Positions 13,768 to 26,754 of a stretch of 64,000 bases of DNA are shown here, in pieces. The notes under the pieces are model-generated. The model was not told where the DNA came from, did no database searches, and saw only the letters and a list, made by a program, of their open reading frames with translations. Each line of letters opens with the position of its first letter. Positions within the stretch are counted from its first letter, which is position 1. The DNA comes from Hoplostethus atlanticus (Eukaryota; Chordata; Actinopteri; Trachichthyiformes; Trachichthyidae): positions 6,229,501 through 6,293,500 of the forward strand of contig JAXDDX010000002.1 in the NCBI GenBank assembly GCA_034670405.1, read 5' to 3'. Both the position numbers and the translations under genes were made by a program.

Positions 13768-15110
13768 TCTCATTCATCTGTCTCCACATGCACCCACTCT
13801 ACCTCACAAAGGGCCAGCCATGAGAATGAGAGAGCGGGAAAACTGAAGAGGCAGCTGCCTCTTCGCTAATGTGAGAGTGACACTAGAACTAAGAGGGTCC
13901 CATACAAAACACACACGTGCATCCATACGCATGGCCCGCGCACAGGCAGTCAGAGAGCGCGTCTCATGAAGTATCTCATACTGTCGTACATACATACGCT
14001 TATGTTAAATATATAGCCATGCATATGCAAAATTGCATCCACACAGTACAATGGCACACAGAGTCCATGTTGTTGACATCAGTTTATACAAGCACACACA
14101 CACCACACATGCCGGCAGAGACACAAACACACGCACACGCCAGCAGTCACACACACTGTTTTTCTCGTTTTCTGTCAGACGGCCTCATTTTCTCTCACCG
14201 CTAGCGGTCGTTTACTCTTCAGATTGTTCAAATTGAGCTTTCGAGACTTTTCATTTCCAAACAACAAAAACCTCGCTCTCAAATTAAACAAAGATCAGCA
14301 AGGGAAATTGCCCAGGAAGACATCTGCGACTCATTTTCCCCTGGAGTATATGATTAGGAAATTCATTTATGTCTAACGTATAATTCCTGCCCGTCTTTCA
14401 AGTGGGAACGTCCACACAGTGCCCTGTGTTCTACCCCTTGGAAGAAGGAAGGAGAAGTAGGGGGAAAAACAGCCTGTGGGATTGGGTTAGAAACAAAGAC
14501 TACGCTGCTTGCAAGACTGCTCCGCTCTGAGATTTTAATGATGTTGCTAGGATGGTGCCCCACTGGTTTTGAGCGAGGAATGGGTGCTACCCTTGGCCCT
14601 CCATAGCTAGGGGAATGTGCATCCGGTGGCAACCCCAAGGCTGGGTCTTTGTCTGGAGGAACCACACGTGTTTAGCTCTGATGGCCAAATGATGGGTCCC
14701 ATCCCTCTGTGGTCTCACTCCCCGTAATTAGATGTTTTTACACGATTCACTGGCTGTCACTGAATACATATAGCCCTAACTGACAGTGACAGAGGTGGAG
14801 GGTGAAGTCCTTCCTGAAACAAGTGGATGCTTTCATTATAAAACTGCATATTGCAGTGGTAAGCGTTAAGGACTTATGTAAAAACAGTAGGTCTGTTTGA
14901 CCGCCTGCTCCGCCGGTTCACACCACTCTCACGAGCCACCGTGGACTTGTGGGCTAGTAAAATTTGTACCCCTGAACACAAATAATGGAGATGAGGGAGA
15001 AACACTGAAAAGTAAGGCAAAGTGAAAATGGGTTCTTGTAATTCTTAATTACGCTACATGTTCATAATGTTTCTCTGTCTGCCCCCCCCCCCCTTCTTCT
15101 GCTCTCTCAG

Positions 15111-15283
15111 GAAATGGGTATGGGAACCACCGCAACTCGCCCGGTCTGCTGGTCTCTCCAGGTGGCATGAACAAGAACATGCAGGCTAAGTCTCCCCCGC
15201 CCATGAATTTGGGCATGAACAACCGCAAACCTGACCTACGTGTGCTCATCCCCCCTGGCGCCAAGAACAACATGCCCTCCATC
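15111..15283 (+). CDS. mef2c: mef2c exon with MAPK docking motif
   Basis: This 173-nt exon, phase 1 in and phase 0 out, encodes [20 protein letters not shown] through [20 protein letters not shown] between CTCTCAG and [17 protein letters not shown] is the MEF2 docking (D) motif that recruits p38 and ERK5 MAP kinases: a basic pair followed by hydrophobic residues. [18 protein letters not shown] is essentially the human sequence. The last residues (MPSI) join either to the beta microexon or directly to the exon at 16749. Confidence 0.97.
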
Positions 15284-15829
15284 GTGAGTAACCTCTTCAT
15301 CCCTCTTTAGTGCCACCATTCCTCCTTTGCCCGGCCCCCTTTCCTGACTGTGTATCTCCCTATCTCCGGGGGGGGTCTTCCCTGTTTGTTTTGCTCTTGT
15401 TGATTTCCTTTCATGTCCTCTCTGTTGCCTTCATCTCTTTATATCAAACTTGGGTTCATGAGGTTAGGTTTGCAATGAGCTTGATTTTAGCTACATGGCA
15501 TTTTTGTTGTCACGTTCCTTGGCAGCTTCAAAAAGCACGGCTGGTTCAAAATGTGCCTTTCGCCCAAGTCTTATATACTGTCTGCTATATTTGTTCTGCT
15601 GCGCGTGCGTGTGTTGGCATGCCCACGTTACTCTGTAGATCCCCCTGTATTTTTTTTTGTTTCGTCTCTATAATAAGATGTGCTAAGTTAGCGTAGTGGC
15701 ATCCTCTTTTTTATAATTAGTTCCGTTTCCTTTGGCTCATTCCTATAGCAGCTAGATCCAACGCTAGATCCACCACCTCTACACACTCACTGATTTGAAT
15801 TTGTCACCCTCCCCTTTTAATGCCATCAG
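15284..15829 (+). other. mef2c: mef2c intron upstream of the beta microexon
   Basis: A 546-nt intron from GTGAGT to the acceptor AATGCCATCAG. A TGC trinucleotide sits at 15821-15823, 7-9 nt before the microexon. This is the position at which SRRM4 (nSR100) typically recognises neural microexons. Confidence 0.85.
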
Positions 15830-15853
15830 TCTGAGGATGTGGATCTGCTATTG
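15830..15853 (+). CDS. mef2c: mef2c beta microexon (SEDVDLLL)
   Basis: A 24-nt microexon encoding exactly SEDVDLLL, phase 0 at both ends, with AG before it and GTAAGT after it. Mammalian MEF2C, MEF2A and MEF2D share this acidic octapeptide, whose inclusion is predominantly neural and raises transactivation. Because it is eight codons, inclusion or skipping is frame-neutral. It is far too short to show up in an open-reading-frame scan; it was found by aligning to the known protein order. Confidence 0.96.
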
Positions 15854-17377
<1,524 letters not shown>

Positions 17378-17513
17378 AATATTCCCTGAATAGTGCAGAC
17401 CTGTCCTCCCTGTCTGGCTTCAACAGTGGCAGCTCCCTTCACCTTGGCTCAATGAGCGGGTGGCAACAACAACACCTCCAGAACATGCAGCATTCAGCCC
17501 TTGGCCAGCTAGG
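17378..17513 (+). CDS. mef2c: mef2c exon ([15 protein letters not shown]...)
   Basis: This 136-nt exon, phase 1 to phase 2, encodes [18 protein letters not shown], then [18 protein letters not shown], then [10 protein letters not shown], followed by GTGAGT. Human MEF2C has [16 protein letters not shown] and GWQQQHLHNMPPSALSQLG at the same place. The exon is serine- and glutamine-rich transactivation sequence. Its donor can join either the full terminal exon (18026) or the internal gamma-skipping acceptor (18122). Both keep the frame, because the last codon is completed to glycine in each case. Confidence 0.97.
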
Positions 17514-17727
17514 GTGAGTGTATTAAACTTACATGTGAGGTGTTGTGTTGCATGTGATATGCATGTTGAAATACATACAGACACACTACTTTGACAACTG
17601 CATAAGAAAAGTGCAACACTTTTTTCAACCTGTTCTGATTAGAAAGACACATGAAGGAGATATGACATAGGAACAATATTGTAACTTTGATGCATATTTG
17701 TTGCATATTAGTTATGACTTAAGATGA

Positions 17728-17729
<2 letters not shown>

Positions 17730-17771
<42 letters not shown>
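17730..17771 (+). repeat. GT microsatellite
   Basis: About 20 GT units in the last mef2c intron. Confidence 0.95.
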
Positions 17772-17773
<2 letters not shown>

Positions 17774-17899
17774 ATAGAGCACCACTCCACTTATTAATGA
17801 GGGTTGTATGAGATTTTTTATTGATACTAAGAGCTCCTCACTGTTCTCAGCTTTCACTTGGCAAGGTCAAACACAAACATGACACCTCTGTTTTCATGT

Positions 17900-17900
<1 letters not shown>

Positions 17901-17948
<48 letters not shown>
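17901..17948 (+). repeat. GT microsatellite
   Basis: About 24 GT units in the last mef2c intron, 78 bp before the gamma acceptor. Confidence 0.95.
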
Positions 17949-18025
17949 TGGACTGACTGACTTTAAAATCACAGTTTCTTACTCTGCAACTCTGTAACCC
18001 CTTGCGTTTCCTTTCCTTCCTACAG

Positions 18026-18121
18026 AAATTGCTCTGGCTCTCACTTATGTCAGGGTTCAAATCTCTCCCTGCCCTCTGCTCAAAGCCTGCACATCAAGTC
18101 CGAACCTGTTTCTCCTCCTAG
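18026..18121 (+). other. mef2c: gamma segment, alternative 3' splice site
   Basis: An internal acceptor TTTCTCCTCCTAG ends at 18121. Using it removes exactly 96 nt (32 codons), including IKSEPVSPP, and rejoins in frame as G-D-R. The 32-codon size and end point match the mammalian gamma region, which represses transactivation when phosphorylated and sumoylated. The coding sequence of VSPPR doubles as the polypyrimidine tract. Confidence 0.88.
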
Positions 18122-18371
18122 AGATCGCACCAGCAACACACCAGGTGGCTACGGCGGGGTGCCGCCTCCCCAGAACCCCTCGTCCCGCCAGGACTCGGGA
18201 CGCTCCCCCGTTGATAGCCTGAGCAGTTGCAGCAGCTCCCACGAGGGCAGCGACCGTGATGAGCACAGGAATGAGTTCCACTCACCTCTGGGACTGGCCC
18301 GGCCCGCCCTGGACGAGCGCGAGAGCCCTTCCATCAAACGGGTGCGCCTGTCAGAGGGATGGGCGACATGA
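18026..18371 (+). CDS. mef2c: mef2c terminal exon, gamma segment and C-terminus
   Basis: The 346 coding bases complete glycine with the previous exon and encode [19 protein letters not shown], then [20 protein letters not shown], then a P/G-rich stretch, then [20 protein letters not shown], then [20 protein letters not shown], and finally [14 protein letters not shown] with stop TGA at 18369-18371. IKSEPVSP is a phosphorylation-dependent sumoylation motif (psi-K-x-E-x-x-S-P): the lysine corresponds to human K391 and the serine to S396. KRVRL is the C-terminal nuclear localisation element. The first 96 bases form the optional gamma segment. Compared with human, [16 protein letters not shown] replaces a divergent linker; the rest is closely conserved. 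Confidence 0.98.
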
Positions 18372-20678
18372 TAGCTCTCTCCTCTCCCCGGCAGCACCCT
18401 GAGTTGCCCTGAGCCCCCAACACGCAGCGTTATGATGCCCCCAAGTCAACCTCCTTCTCTTCCTCCTCTCACTCGCTATCACTCACCACCCAACCCAACG
18501 GCCTCTCTCCTTTTATCTCTTTATCGCTGAAGGAAAGATGAGGGGCAGCCCTTTTCTAAAATCTATTTGTAATGTCTTTTTTTTCCCTTAATTTTTTCCT
18601 TTTTGCTGAGTGTGTGTGCTATACATATTGACGTTATATAAACCAGTCGGGTGTTGTAATCAGGGTTTAGGAGGGTGGGTGTTGGTTGGGACGGGGTCAG
18701 GGGATATTTTTGTCGGGGAACTATGCATAAATTGTATTGTGTGTGGATAAAAAGAATCACGTATGCATATATCTTTACACGTGTGTGTATGTGTACATAT
18801 ATGCATATCAACAAATAAACAAAAAAATGTCAGGTACTCTGTTTTACAATTTGCCTCAGCGATATATCAGTGACTAGCAAAAAGCATAAACACGAGAGTG
18901 AGCGTGTTGAGTGGAAAACACCTTAGCACTTGAGTTGGACAACCAATACATGTGTACAGTGTCAGTTTCATCGCTATATACCTTCTCTGCAGTTCTCCCT
19001 TGCAAAAATGTGTGTTAACATTAGATGATGTCATGTTGCAGGTTCAACGTATTTATGTAAATAGAGGGTCAAGGGGGAAGGGCGGGGGTCAAAAGTTGCC
19101 AGACATTACAAGATTTATTTACTCACTAAATGAAAAGCTATTATGCAACATTTGAAGGATTGTACAGGTAAACAAGCAGACCCAATAGTAGATGTGTGGA
19201 ACCTTTGATGATTCTAGCGCTCCACTTAAAGAACGGAGCTGAGCGAGGACCACCTTTTGATCTAAGAGCTACGTTAGTGTAATCGAGAAAACTCTGGGTC
19301 TTGTATTAACTATTCAGTATTAATAAACAAAAAAAAGGAAAAAATAAAAAACAATTGTACACTTGCTTATATTTTCATATGAAAGGAATACAATGCAAAG
19401 CATTTTTGTGGCTTTTTGTAGTTTCTATAAGCCAGAATGTGTTTTTTGATAGCTTTGCTAATAAGAGAGGGATAGTTCAACCAGAGGTGAAATGACAGGG
19501 CTCTCAAGCCCTGAGCCATGAAAACAGACGGAGATCCAATGCTTTGCTGAACTGTTTTCTCTTTGTAGAGGTTTGTTTTTAAACGTGTATTTCTAATTAT
19601 ATATAATAATGGTAATATTAAGAATCTTTAAAAAAAATCTGTGAAATTAACATGCTTGTGTATAGCTTTCTAATATATAAATATATATAATAATTTTTTT
19701 TGTTGGTTTCTTAGTGGAGTTTCTATGTGCAGTTGCACATATTGTCTGGTTTGTTTAATTTGAGCTCTGAACAGTGCTGTTCAGGGGTGTATTTAGACTA
19801 ACCTGAAAAACCAGCTGGAAAGTATTGCCAGGGTTTGTGTAAATGAGAAAAGACGGGCCTAAATGCTGAAAAACAACCTGTTAGTGGAAAATGTCTCGAG
19901 ACTGGAACTGGGGATGACATAGAAATAGATCTTGACTCATGAAGTACATGATTGTCATACTGATGAGGAAATAATTTACCCACAATCCATGTTTAGCTAC
20001 ATCTACGTGGATCAGATATTGCATTCTTAACCGTAATCATCTTCATTAATGTGGTTTATCCCATCAAAGGTGGGGTTTTTTGGACATAGTTTATTTTTTT
20101 ACACCTCAAATCTTCAACACAACCTTTACTTGTGTTCCGGATGTTGCACAAGTCCAGATTGAAATGGATACAGAGTTTGGAATCATATTTATGTCAGATA
20201 ATATTGCAAGCGCATGGCAATAATTATCCCCGATAATTTTTAAAAGCTGACTAGAATCTGCGTCATCTTGTGACTCCTCATGTTCCATTCTTCAAAACAG
20301 GGTTCCGCATCTTTTACTAAATGTCACTGACAGTTCAAAGTAAGATAATGAAGGAAAAAAATTGGTCATGCTGGTATGGGAGAAGCACAATTGTTTATTT
20401 TAGATAAATAGCTGTTTTGATTTTCTCTTTTTTAAAACAATGAGACTAGCCACATATCTCTCTGCCTCCCACTCCCTTATCTGCTGTCACTTAAGTGTTA
20501 TGATATTTCTATGTGCATATTTCATGCAGGTTCACTATGTTGTTACTGTATACAGTCTGTGTAGTCAGAAACAGGGGCAGAGCCTCTAACAGTGTTTTTC
20601 TCTTTTCTTTTTTTTTAATTCAATACAAAAGGTTGAGAAAAAAAAGAAGAATATTCTAGGCAGCATATGTGTGGAGAA

Positions 20679-20685
20679 ACCAAAG
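20679..20685 (+). promoter_or_regulatory. miR-9-5p 7mer target site
   Basis: ACCAAAG matches miR-9-5p nucleotides 2-8; the preceding A extends the match to nucleotide 9. There is no A opposite nucleotide 1. It lies in the inferred mef2c 3' UTR. Confidence 0.45.
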
Positions 20686-21124
20686 CCAGTGGCATTTCTG
20701 TGTTGTAAATTCAACTTTTATTTTCACATTCATTTATGGTTATTTGCAAGCATTGAAACAAAACAATAAAAGAATTTGCTCAAATGTACAATTGGTTTCA
20801 CATTTCAATTTGAATCAGTCATATGTAGCTGTAGATATTGAGCTGTATTGACATAAGCAACTTTGATGATTTATCAATGTTTTGTTGGTCATTCATCTCC
20901 CTGTGCATTGCATTGAAAAAGACTAAATGCAAAAGCTTTTTTTTTTTTATTTACAAGCGCGATCCACTCAACTTAATCAACAGAATCATTCAGGACTGAT
21001 CATGTGAAATGCATGCTTGTTGTCCACTTGATCAAAGCACATTACACACCAATTATCATGCTATGCCAACATGTCCCATTTGTTAGTGTCAGAGTGCTCT
21101 AGTTTTGATGATTTGATATTTTTA

Positions 21125-21132
21125 ACCAAAGA
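21125..21132 (+). promoter_or_regulatory. miR-9-5p 8mer target site
   Basis: ACCAAAGA is a perfect 8mer for miR-9-5p, and TAACCAAAGA (21123-21132) pairs with nucleotides 1-10 of the microRNA encoded at 32941 in this same window. It is about 570 nt upstream of the distal AATAAA. Confidence 0.6.
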
Positions 21133-21700
21133 CATGGAGAAATCTTGTCTATATATCAAATCCTATTTTTGTTTGTGTGTTTGTTTTAAATTTGAAGCCA
21201 TTCTTTTTCATCATCTGTTGATCAGTTGTTTTTTGTCATTCTTATAATAGCCTAAATCTTGGTACCTCAAAATTGACCCATGCAGTACCTCAGCTGATGT
21301 TTTGATAAGTCACTTGCAGTGCAAAGGGGAGACCATACACCTGTACAGGCATGTGTAATAACATAAAATTGCTATGGTCCCTGTATTCACATGGGACTCA
21401 TTGTTGCTCCACCTTGTTTGTGGTTTTCTTTATTTAAGTTGTATCCATGAGTTGAAAAATAATTCAAACAAATGAGTAATATCTTAAAATGCTTAAAAAG
21501 TCAGTCTGTAGTATCAAATGTAGCTTGTATAAACCTAAAATTGGGGTTAGTTGATGTCTTTTGGAATGCAAGAGCGGCTTTCAGCGGCATAAGCTGGCCT
21601 TTGTCGCCACTTGAGACTAAGATGTTATTAAATTAAATCCACATCTCTGTAACTCAAGGGACTTGATTCAGCTGTATGTAGTGAAAACGTATGGGGATGA

Positions 21701-21706
21701 AATAAA
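21701..21706 (+). terminator. candidate distal poly(A) signal of mef2c
   Basis: AATAAA is followed within about 20 nt by plausible cleavage sequence, then by TG/GT-rich DNA. Upstream alternatives are at 18814, 19322 and 20765, and a further one downstream at 22251. Confidence 0.45.
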
Positions 21707-21722
21707 AGTCTCCTCTGCTGGA

Positions 21723-22845
21723 GGGAAAGGTTATTTGTATTTTGCAGAGATTTCAGTAAAGTTACTGGCTTTCTTAGTTACCCTGATGTGAGTTGGTGTG
21801 ATTTCATTGTGTTTGTTTCTGCATGCATCTCAAAACAATAGTCACATTCATATTTTGCAGACTCAAAAACAAATGATCTTTATATGCATTTGCCAAGTCA
21901 ATGTACGGTGCCATCGAAATCACTGCAGTTTAAGACAGTATGGATTGCATGACATTGAAATAACAACGGCATCATTTTTTTACATTGTTTCTTTCCACTT
22001 ACATCAAAACAAACATGGCATTATATCATAAGTATTCATACTGCAGACATTTATTTGACATTTAAAGCCAATGTTTGTCTCACTTAACATTACAGTGGCA
22101 TCATCTCTCCCAGTTATACATGATGCTAGACAGTGCATATGAATCTTGAAGGGGAATTCATAGTGAAAAACAGATACCATGTTAATAAAAAACAGTGAAG
22201 CACAGTGAAAATGTTCCTATGAATCAGAGCTGAAACGTTTCCTAGAACACAATAAAATATTGAATACTCCAGGGTTAACTTATTCTTATTGCAATAGGTT
22301 GAACCAGTTGATTTTTTTGATTCTGGCATGATAACTGTGTAATAACCATATAGGAATCGTTTGATGCAAAGGCATTTTACTAATACTTTGTAATAACTAT
22401 AAAAACTCAGTACCTTAAAATAACAGTTGAAAGTAAAAACTGAAACTTTTTTTATTACTTTGAAAATACCATGATCAGTAACGATCTCATGTAGATACAA
22501 AGCTATAACTAGATGACGTATTATTACAGCACGTTACTATAGCAACACGCACGAGCAGAGTCATGTGCAGACACAGTTTAAATATATAAACCATATAAAT
22601 TAGACTTTTATTTAGTCTTATACAAATCGGGGTTGTTGTTTCTAAAAACATTCAAAATCCCTCAGTAGCTTTTTGATTATTTCGCAAAATGTGCATTTAT
22701 CTTCTAACGTTGCTCGTTTTATAAATATTATTTGTCTTTTTTGTCTTTTCCTCAACTAAAAACCATGAAGTATTTGTTTTTGAATATATTTCTGCCTTAT
22801 GGTGGCAAAAGAGACATTTTTAATTAAATAAATAAATAAATACAA
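21723..22845. other. AT-rich intergenic sequence
   Basis: No coding exon or RNA gene is recognised. An AATAAA at 22251 could be an even more distal mef2c poly(A) signal. Confidence 0.6.
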
Positions 22846-22848
22846 CTA

Positions 22849-23040
22849 TGATATTCCTATAATATAATCTATAATCCCTTTAGGGATTTATAATATGTCT
22901 TTGGTACTCAGTAGTGAGTTTATTCTACTACTTCATGGTATTTTTGTTTATCTCCTATATGGTATGACTTTAATATTCCTATAATAATACTTATTTTGCT
23001 GGGATATTTATATGGTATTTTATAGTATCATTGTAATTCG
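22849..23040 (+). repeat. degenerate ~110-120 bp tandem repeat, block A
   Basis: Two copies of a unit starting ATATTCCTATAAT (at 22851 and 22973, spacing about 122) are followed by TTATAATATGTCTTTGG, ACTCAGTAGTGAGTTTATT and ATGGTATTTTTGTTTATC-like segments. The same consensus recurs in block B about 1 kb downstream. No ORF is present. Confidence 0.7.
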
Positions 23041-23970
23041 TTCTCGTGTATTAGCTGATACTGTTTTGGAAGACCAGGCCAAAAAGCTGTTTCAACCGTG
23101 GTGGGTGGGCCTACCTGTCCGGGCGGGTTCTTAATACGAACTGACCTTGAAGTAAATAGAAGTCAATCTGTTAATTAATTTCCTTTTCGACAAAAGTATT
23201 TTTCAAGTCCTTAGATACGTAGCCTATTTCATTTATACGAATTTTCAATTGGCAGCATCATTTAGTGAATGTGAGTTTAAAATGGTGGAAATGTATTATG
23301 ATGGGTAAAGTCAGTCTGTGTTCTTCACGTGAGTATACCTGTAGGCTTGTATAATGAAGTAAGCCATTGCTCCTTCGTCGTGTTGAATTTAATTGCATCC
23401 CGCTCTGATAATTTCCATTTCTTTAACCATAAATGTAATGGAATGAATTCAAAATAATCTAGACTCCGTTTCCATGTTGAAATTAGTATTTACTGAAGAA
23501 GCGTTGCGGCTCTTAGCTTTTAAATGAATAAATGCTATATGTATACATTTACATTTGAAACATAGTAGCTAATTACACAATAAAAAAATGAAAATTGTTC
23601 AGTAGTCATTTACCCGGCTCACGGTGAGTCAATTTATTCATTATTTATGCAAGAAGGAGTAACCAGAAATTTGATTAAAAAATGTGCTTGAGAAAAACTT
23701 AAACCGAGAACAACTTTCTGGTGTGGATTTGATCTTAAAATATTTTCCTACACAATAAAACACAACATTAGGTTATTTGGTCAGTGGTTTATTTGATCTG
23801 AGTAATTACAGTATTAATGGAATTACAGAAACACACCTTCATCACTCACAATCTCCTGAATATTTACTAAATCTGAGGTATCGAACACATAATATTGGGA
23901 ATGTGATTTGTCCATAGTCTGGTCCAAATATTACACTAGGCGGCTGTGACATCATGCTCTTACGAAAAAT
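23041..23970. other. AT-rich spacer between repeat blocks
   Basis: About 930 bp lacking the block A/B unit, with no gene. It may be an insertion into a once continuous array, or the body of an element whose ends are the repeats. No terminal inverted repeat or ORF was seen. Confidence 0.5.
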
Positions 23971-23973
23971 AAT

Positions 23974-24230
23974 TATATTCCTATAATATTCCTATGGGCG
24001 CTTATAGTCTGTAGTACCCAATACTGCGTTTATAGTGACCTCATCGTTATTTCTGGCATTTTTATTGCCTATGGTATCACTATAATATTCCTATAATAAT
24101 CCTATAGGGACTGATAGTGTGTCTGTGGCACTCAGTATTGAGTTTATAGTGACATTAACGTATTTTATGGATTTTCTTTTCCTCATAAGATATCATATTC
24201 CTATAATATTCCTGTAGGGTTTATATTTGA
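23974..24230 (+). repeat. degenerate 110-bp tandem repeat, block B
   Basis: TATTCCTATAATA-type starts at 23976, 24086 and 24196 give an exact 110-bp spacing twice. Shared internal words include CCTATAGGGACT-like, GTGTCTGTGGCACTCAG-like, TATTGAGTTTATAGTGAC and TTTATTGCCTATGGTATCAC-like segments. It is in the same orientation as block A. Confidence 0.78.
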
Positions 24231-26590
24231 ATAGAATTCTTCTAAAATTGTTAAAGGATTACTATAGTTATTTTCGTAAGGGTTAATAAGGCCATACTCG
24301 AATGGAATGACATTTATCCTACAACAACTTTGATGAATGTGAATGTTTAATTCCAGTAACCCGGTGAAACAGACAAAGACTGATGTGACTTTCAAAAGTC
24401 ATTGTAGGCACAATATCATTCATTATCTGTCAGAAATGACAATCTGCTGTTAAATCAACATTTAGATCGTTTTATAAAGGTCAGATTAAGGCCACTTTGT
24501 CATTAGAACTGACAAACAAACAGGTCCGATACATTTAATAATCGAGCCCTTGTTAAAAGGTATAGGCACCAGGCAAATAAGAGCTTGTACGGAAAAATCA
24601 ACATAATAAGAAAATAACCACCAGCAAATTAGACATAGTTTCGGTCTATAAGGCGGTGTTAGACAGTTCTACAGCCCAATAAATAATTAAATTAAATTAA
24701 ATTAAATTAAACTAGGACACGTTAGCAATAGCATACCCACGTTTTGTATCATCTATAGGGCTTAATACTGTTGAAACCTAAGCAATTATCACGAATATAA
24801 TTACAGTCCAGTCACCAATTCCTGTATTTCATACCATCTGTATAAGTCGGTCTATTGCAGTAACGTGTAATTTATCCACTTCGGCTGTGCCAATTTGCAC
24901 TTTTAAAGAGTTACTTAACCTTCATTTAAGTGTGTGCACATGAAACTTTACTGACATTTTGAGGGCTGGTGAGTGGGGGTGGGGGGCTTCATCGACCTCA
25001 TTGAACGTCGAGCTTGGGCACCATTTTCATAATTTTCATTCTCCAAAAGCACCACTAGATGTCAGCATTTCTTTGTCTACTCCAAAACTACCCACACCCA
25101 CCCTCACCATCACCCTCCTCCTCATCCTCACTCCAGAGCCATTCAAATTAGAGGACCAGACCTAAACAGACTTACACGTCCACTCCTTCTCACACTTTTC
25201 TCTCTGCTGAATGCCAATCAAAGTATTTCGCCCTCATCATTTAATTCACATGAAATACACTAAGCCAATTTATTATCCGATGTGAAAACCTGAGGGAATA
25301 TGGAATAGTCTAGAAATAAGTGTGCTATAATAATAACAACAACAATAATGATCGTAATAATAATCATAATAATAATCATAATCATAATGTTATTATCTGC
25401 AAACACACATACATACATTGCAAACACACATACATTGCTTGACTATTGCTGCTATTGTGTAAATAAACAATTTCAAAAATTAAAAAAAAAAAAGAAATAA
25501 CCAAGATAAAATAAGTTTTGCGTCCGTGCATGGTATACTAGATAATCTCAGACATTTTAAACAGGCAGGTGTGTTATCACTGCAAAATATCAATTGTTGA
25601 ATCTCGGTGTTTCATCAAATCAAATGTCAAAACATGATTGTTTCCAATACTAAAAGATGCATGCCTATACGTTTACAAATTGGATCTATTCTGTCTGGCC
25701 TTATAATGAAGAAGATTATTTGTGAAACGAAAAATGATAATTGTGCGATTGCATCATTCTGAACGGCAAAATAAGCTCATTTTGCTTGCCTCATTTTATC
25801 AATAAAATCGACAGTTTGGATAGCCACATCAATGTAAAATAAATCCCATCTGGCGTCTTATTTTGAGACTGTATCCCATCATGCCATCTCATCAGTGTAG
25901 ATTATTTTAAATTGTCGAGGTTTTTTGTTACTCGAACACGAGGCCTTTATGGCTTGATGAAGTCGGTGAATTCAGGCATTAATCACAAAGCCACATCCAG
26001 GTTGCATTAAATGCAATTTGACATGCCTCATTCCCCTCACATGGGACAAAACACCTTTGTCCAAGTGTGCCTGTCTAATGCACGAGGGCCGAGGGACTGG
26101 ACACCAGACTGGTCTCCTCTCTAACTCCCAATACTCTGTGGTGGTAAATAATAAAAAGGTCGGTAAACTGCGACCTCCAGTCGGTGATCATCATGAGGCG
26201 AATAACACACCAGTGATGCTTGGTAACATCATTGCAGAAATGTTATTACTTTGCCCACTAACGAGTGCTGTAACGAATTACTATGCCCTATTTACATTTA
26301 AGCACTACTATACAGTTACCAACCACAAATGAAGTCGCTGCTTTTGTTATCAGCCCCTCTAAATATCAAATTGAAGTTGAATTGTCCAAAAACTACAATC
26401 TCCCCCCGCCACCCCTGGATTCGTTCTCATCATAATCAGTGGTCGTCCTCTCATAGTTTAGAGGAGAAATAGCCGTGAAGTTAACTTTTTCCCACCTTCT
26501 TTCTTTTTATCTGGCAAAAGGATGACAAGAAGAACACACGCTCACAAAAGAGCTAATTGAGAATGCAGCCGCCAATTTTGGGGCAACGGC
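24231..26590. other. AT-rich intergenic sequence
   Basis: No gene is seen. It contains an AAATT-type pentanucleotide array at 24685-24711 and degenerate AAT/ATC triplets at 25327-25390. A non-repetitive island at about 25855-26035 with ATTAAT and TAAT-containing words could be a conserved element. Confidence 0.55.
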
Positions 26591-26594
26591 GAGT

Positions 26595-26710
26595 TTAGTG
26601 TAACATATCACTTAAGTGAAGGCTTAAGTGAGTGAAGTAATCACATTACTTTTGGGATGAGTAAAGGGTAGTAAATTACTTTTTTTGGAGTAACGAGTCC
26701 AGCACCGCTG
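26595..26710. mobile_element. possible hAT-like transposon remnant
   Basis: The run around 26600-26700 has the AGTAAATTACTTTTTTTGGAG and TAACGAGTCCAGCAC style seen in many fish non-autonomous hAT-type repeats. No target-site duplication or second terminus was found, so this is a resemblance only. Confidence 0.3.
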
Positions 26711-26754
26711 TCAAGACACGCAGGTATAGGCTTAACGGGCTCTTGTGGGGCAGC

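Larger units (their letters stand above)
10599..15110 (+). other. mef2c: mef2c intron
   Basis: A 4.5-kb intron with no supported exon. It is rich in simple repeats: CA arrays at 10639-10669, 11458-11477 and 12019-12054; GT arrays at 12185-12241 and 13707-13767; and an AGAAT pentanucleotide array at 13378-13415. A poly-C run lies at 15082-15093 in the acceptor tract. Confidence 0.85.
17514..18025 (+). other. mef2c: mef2c last intron
   Basis: A 512-nt intron with two GT arrays (17730-17771 and 17901-17948) and the acceptor TTCCTTCCTACAG. The arrays separate donor and acceptor and may fold with the CA-rich complement, but no function is shown. Confidence 0.8.
18372..21722 (+). other. mef2c: mef2c 3' untranslated region (end estimated)
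   Basis: AT-rich, non-coding sequence follows the stop. Candidate poly(A) signals AATAAA occur at 18814, 19322, 20765 and 21701. I chose the last as the distal end because GT-rich sequence follows (about 21785-21815). Regulatory motifs visible are a Pumilio element TGTAAATA at 19056-19063, several ATTTA motifs, and two miR-9-5p seed matches at 20679-20685 and 21125-21132. A long 3' UTR of several kilobases is typical for MEF2C. The exact end and alternative ends need transcript data. Confidence 0.6.
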
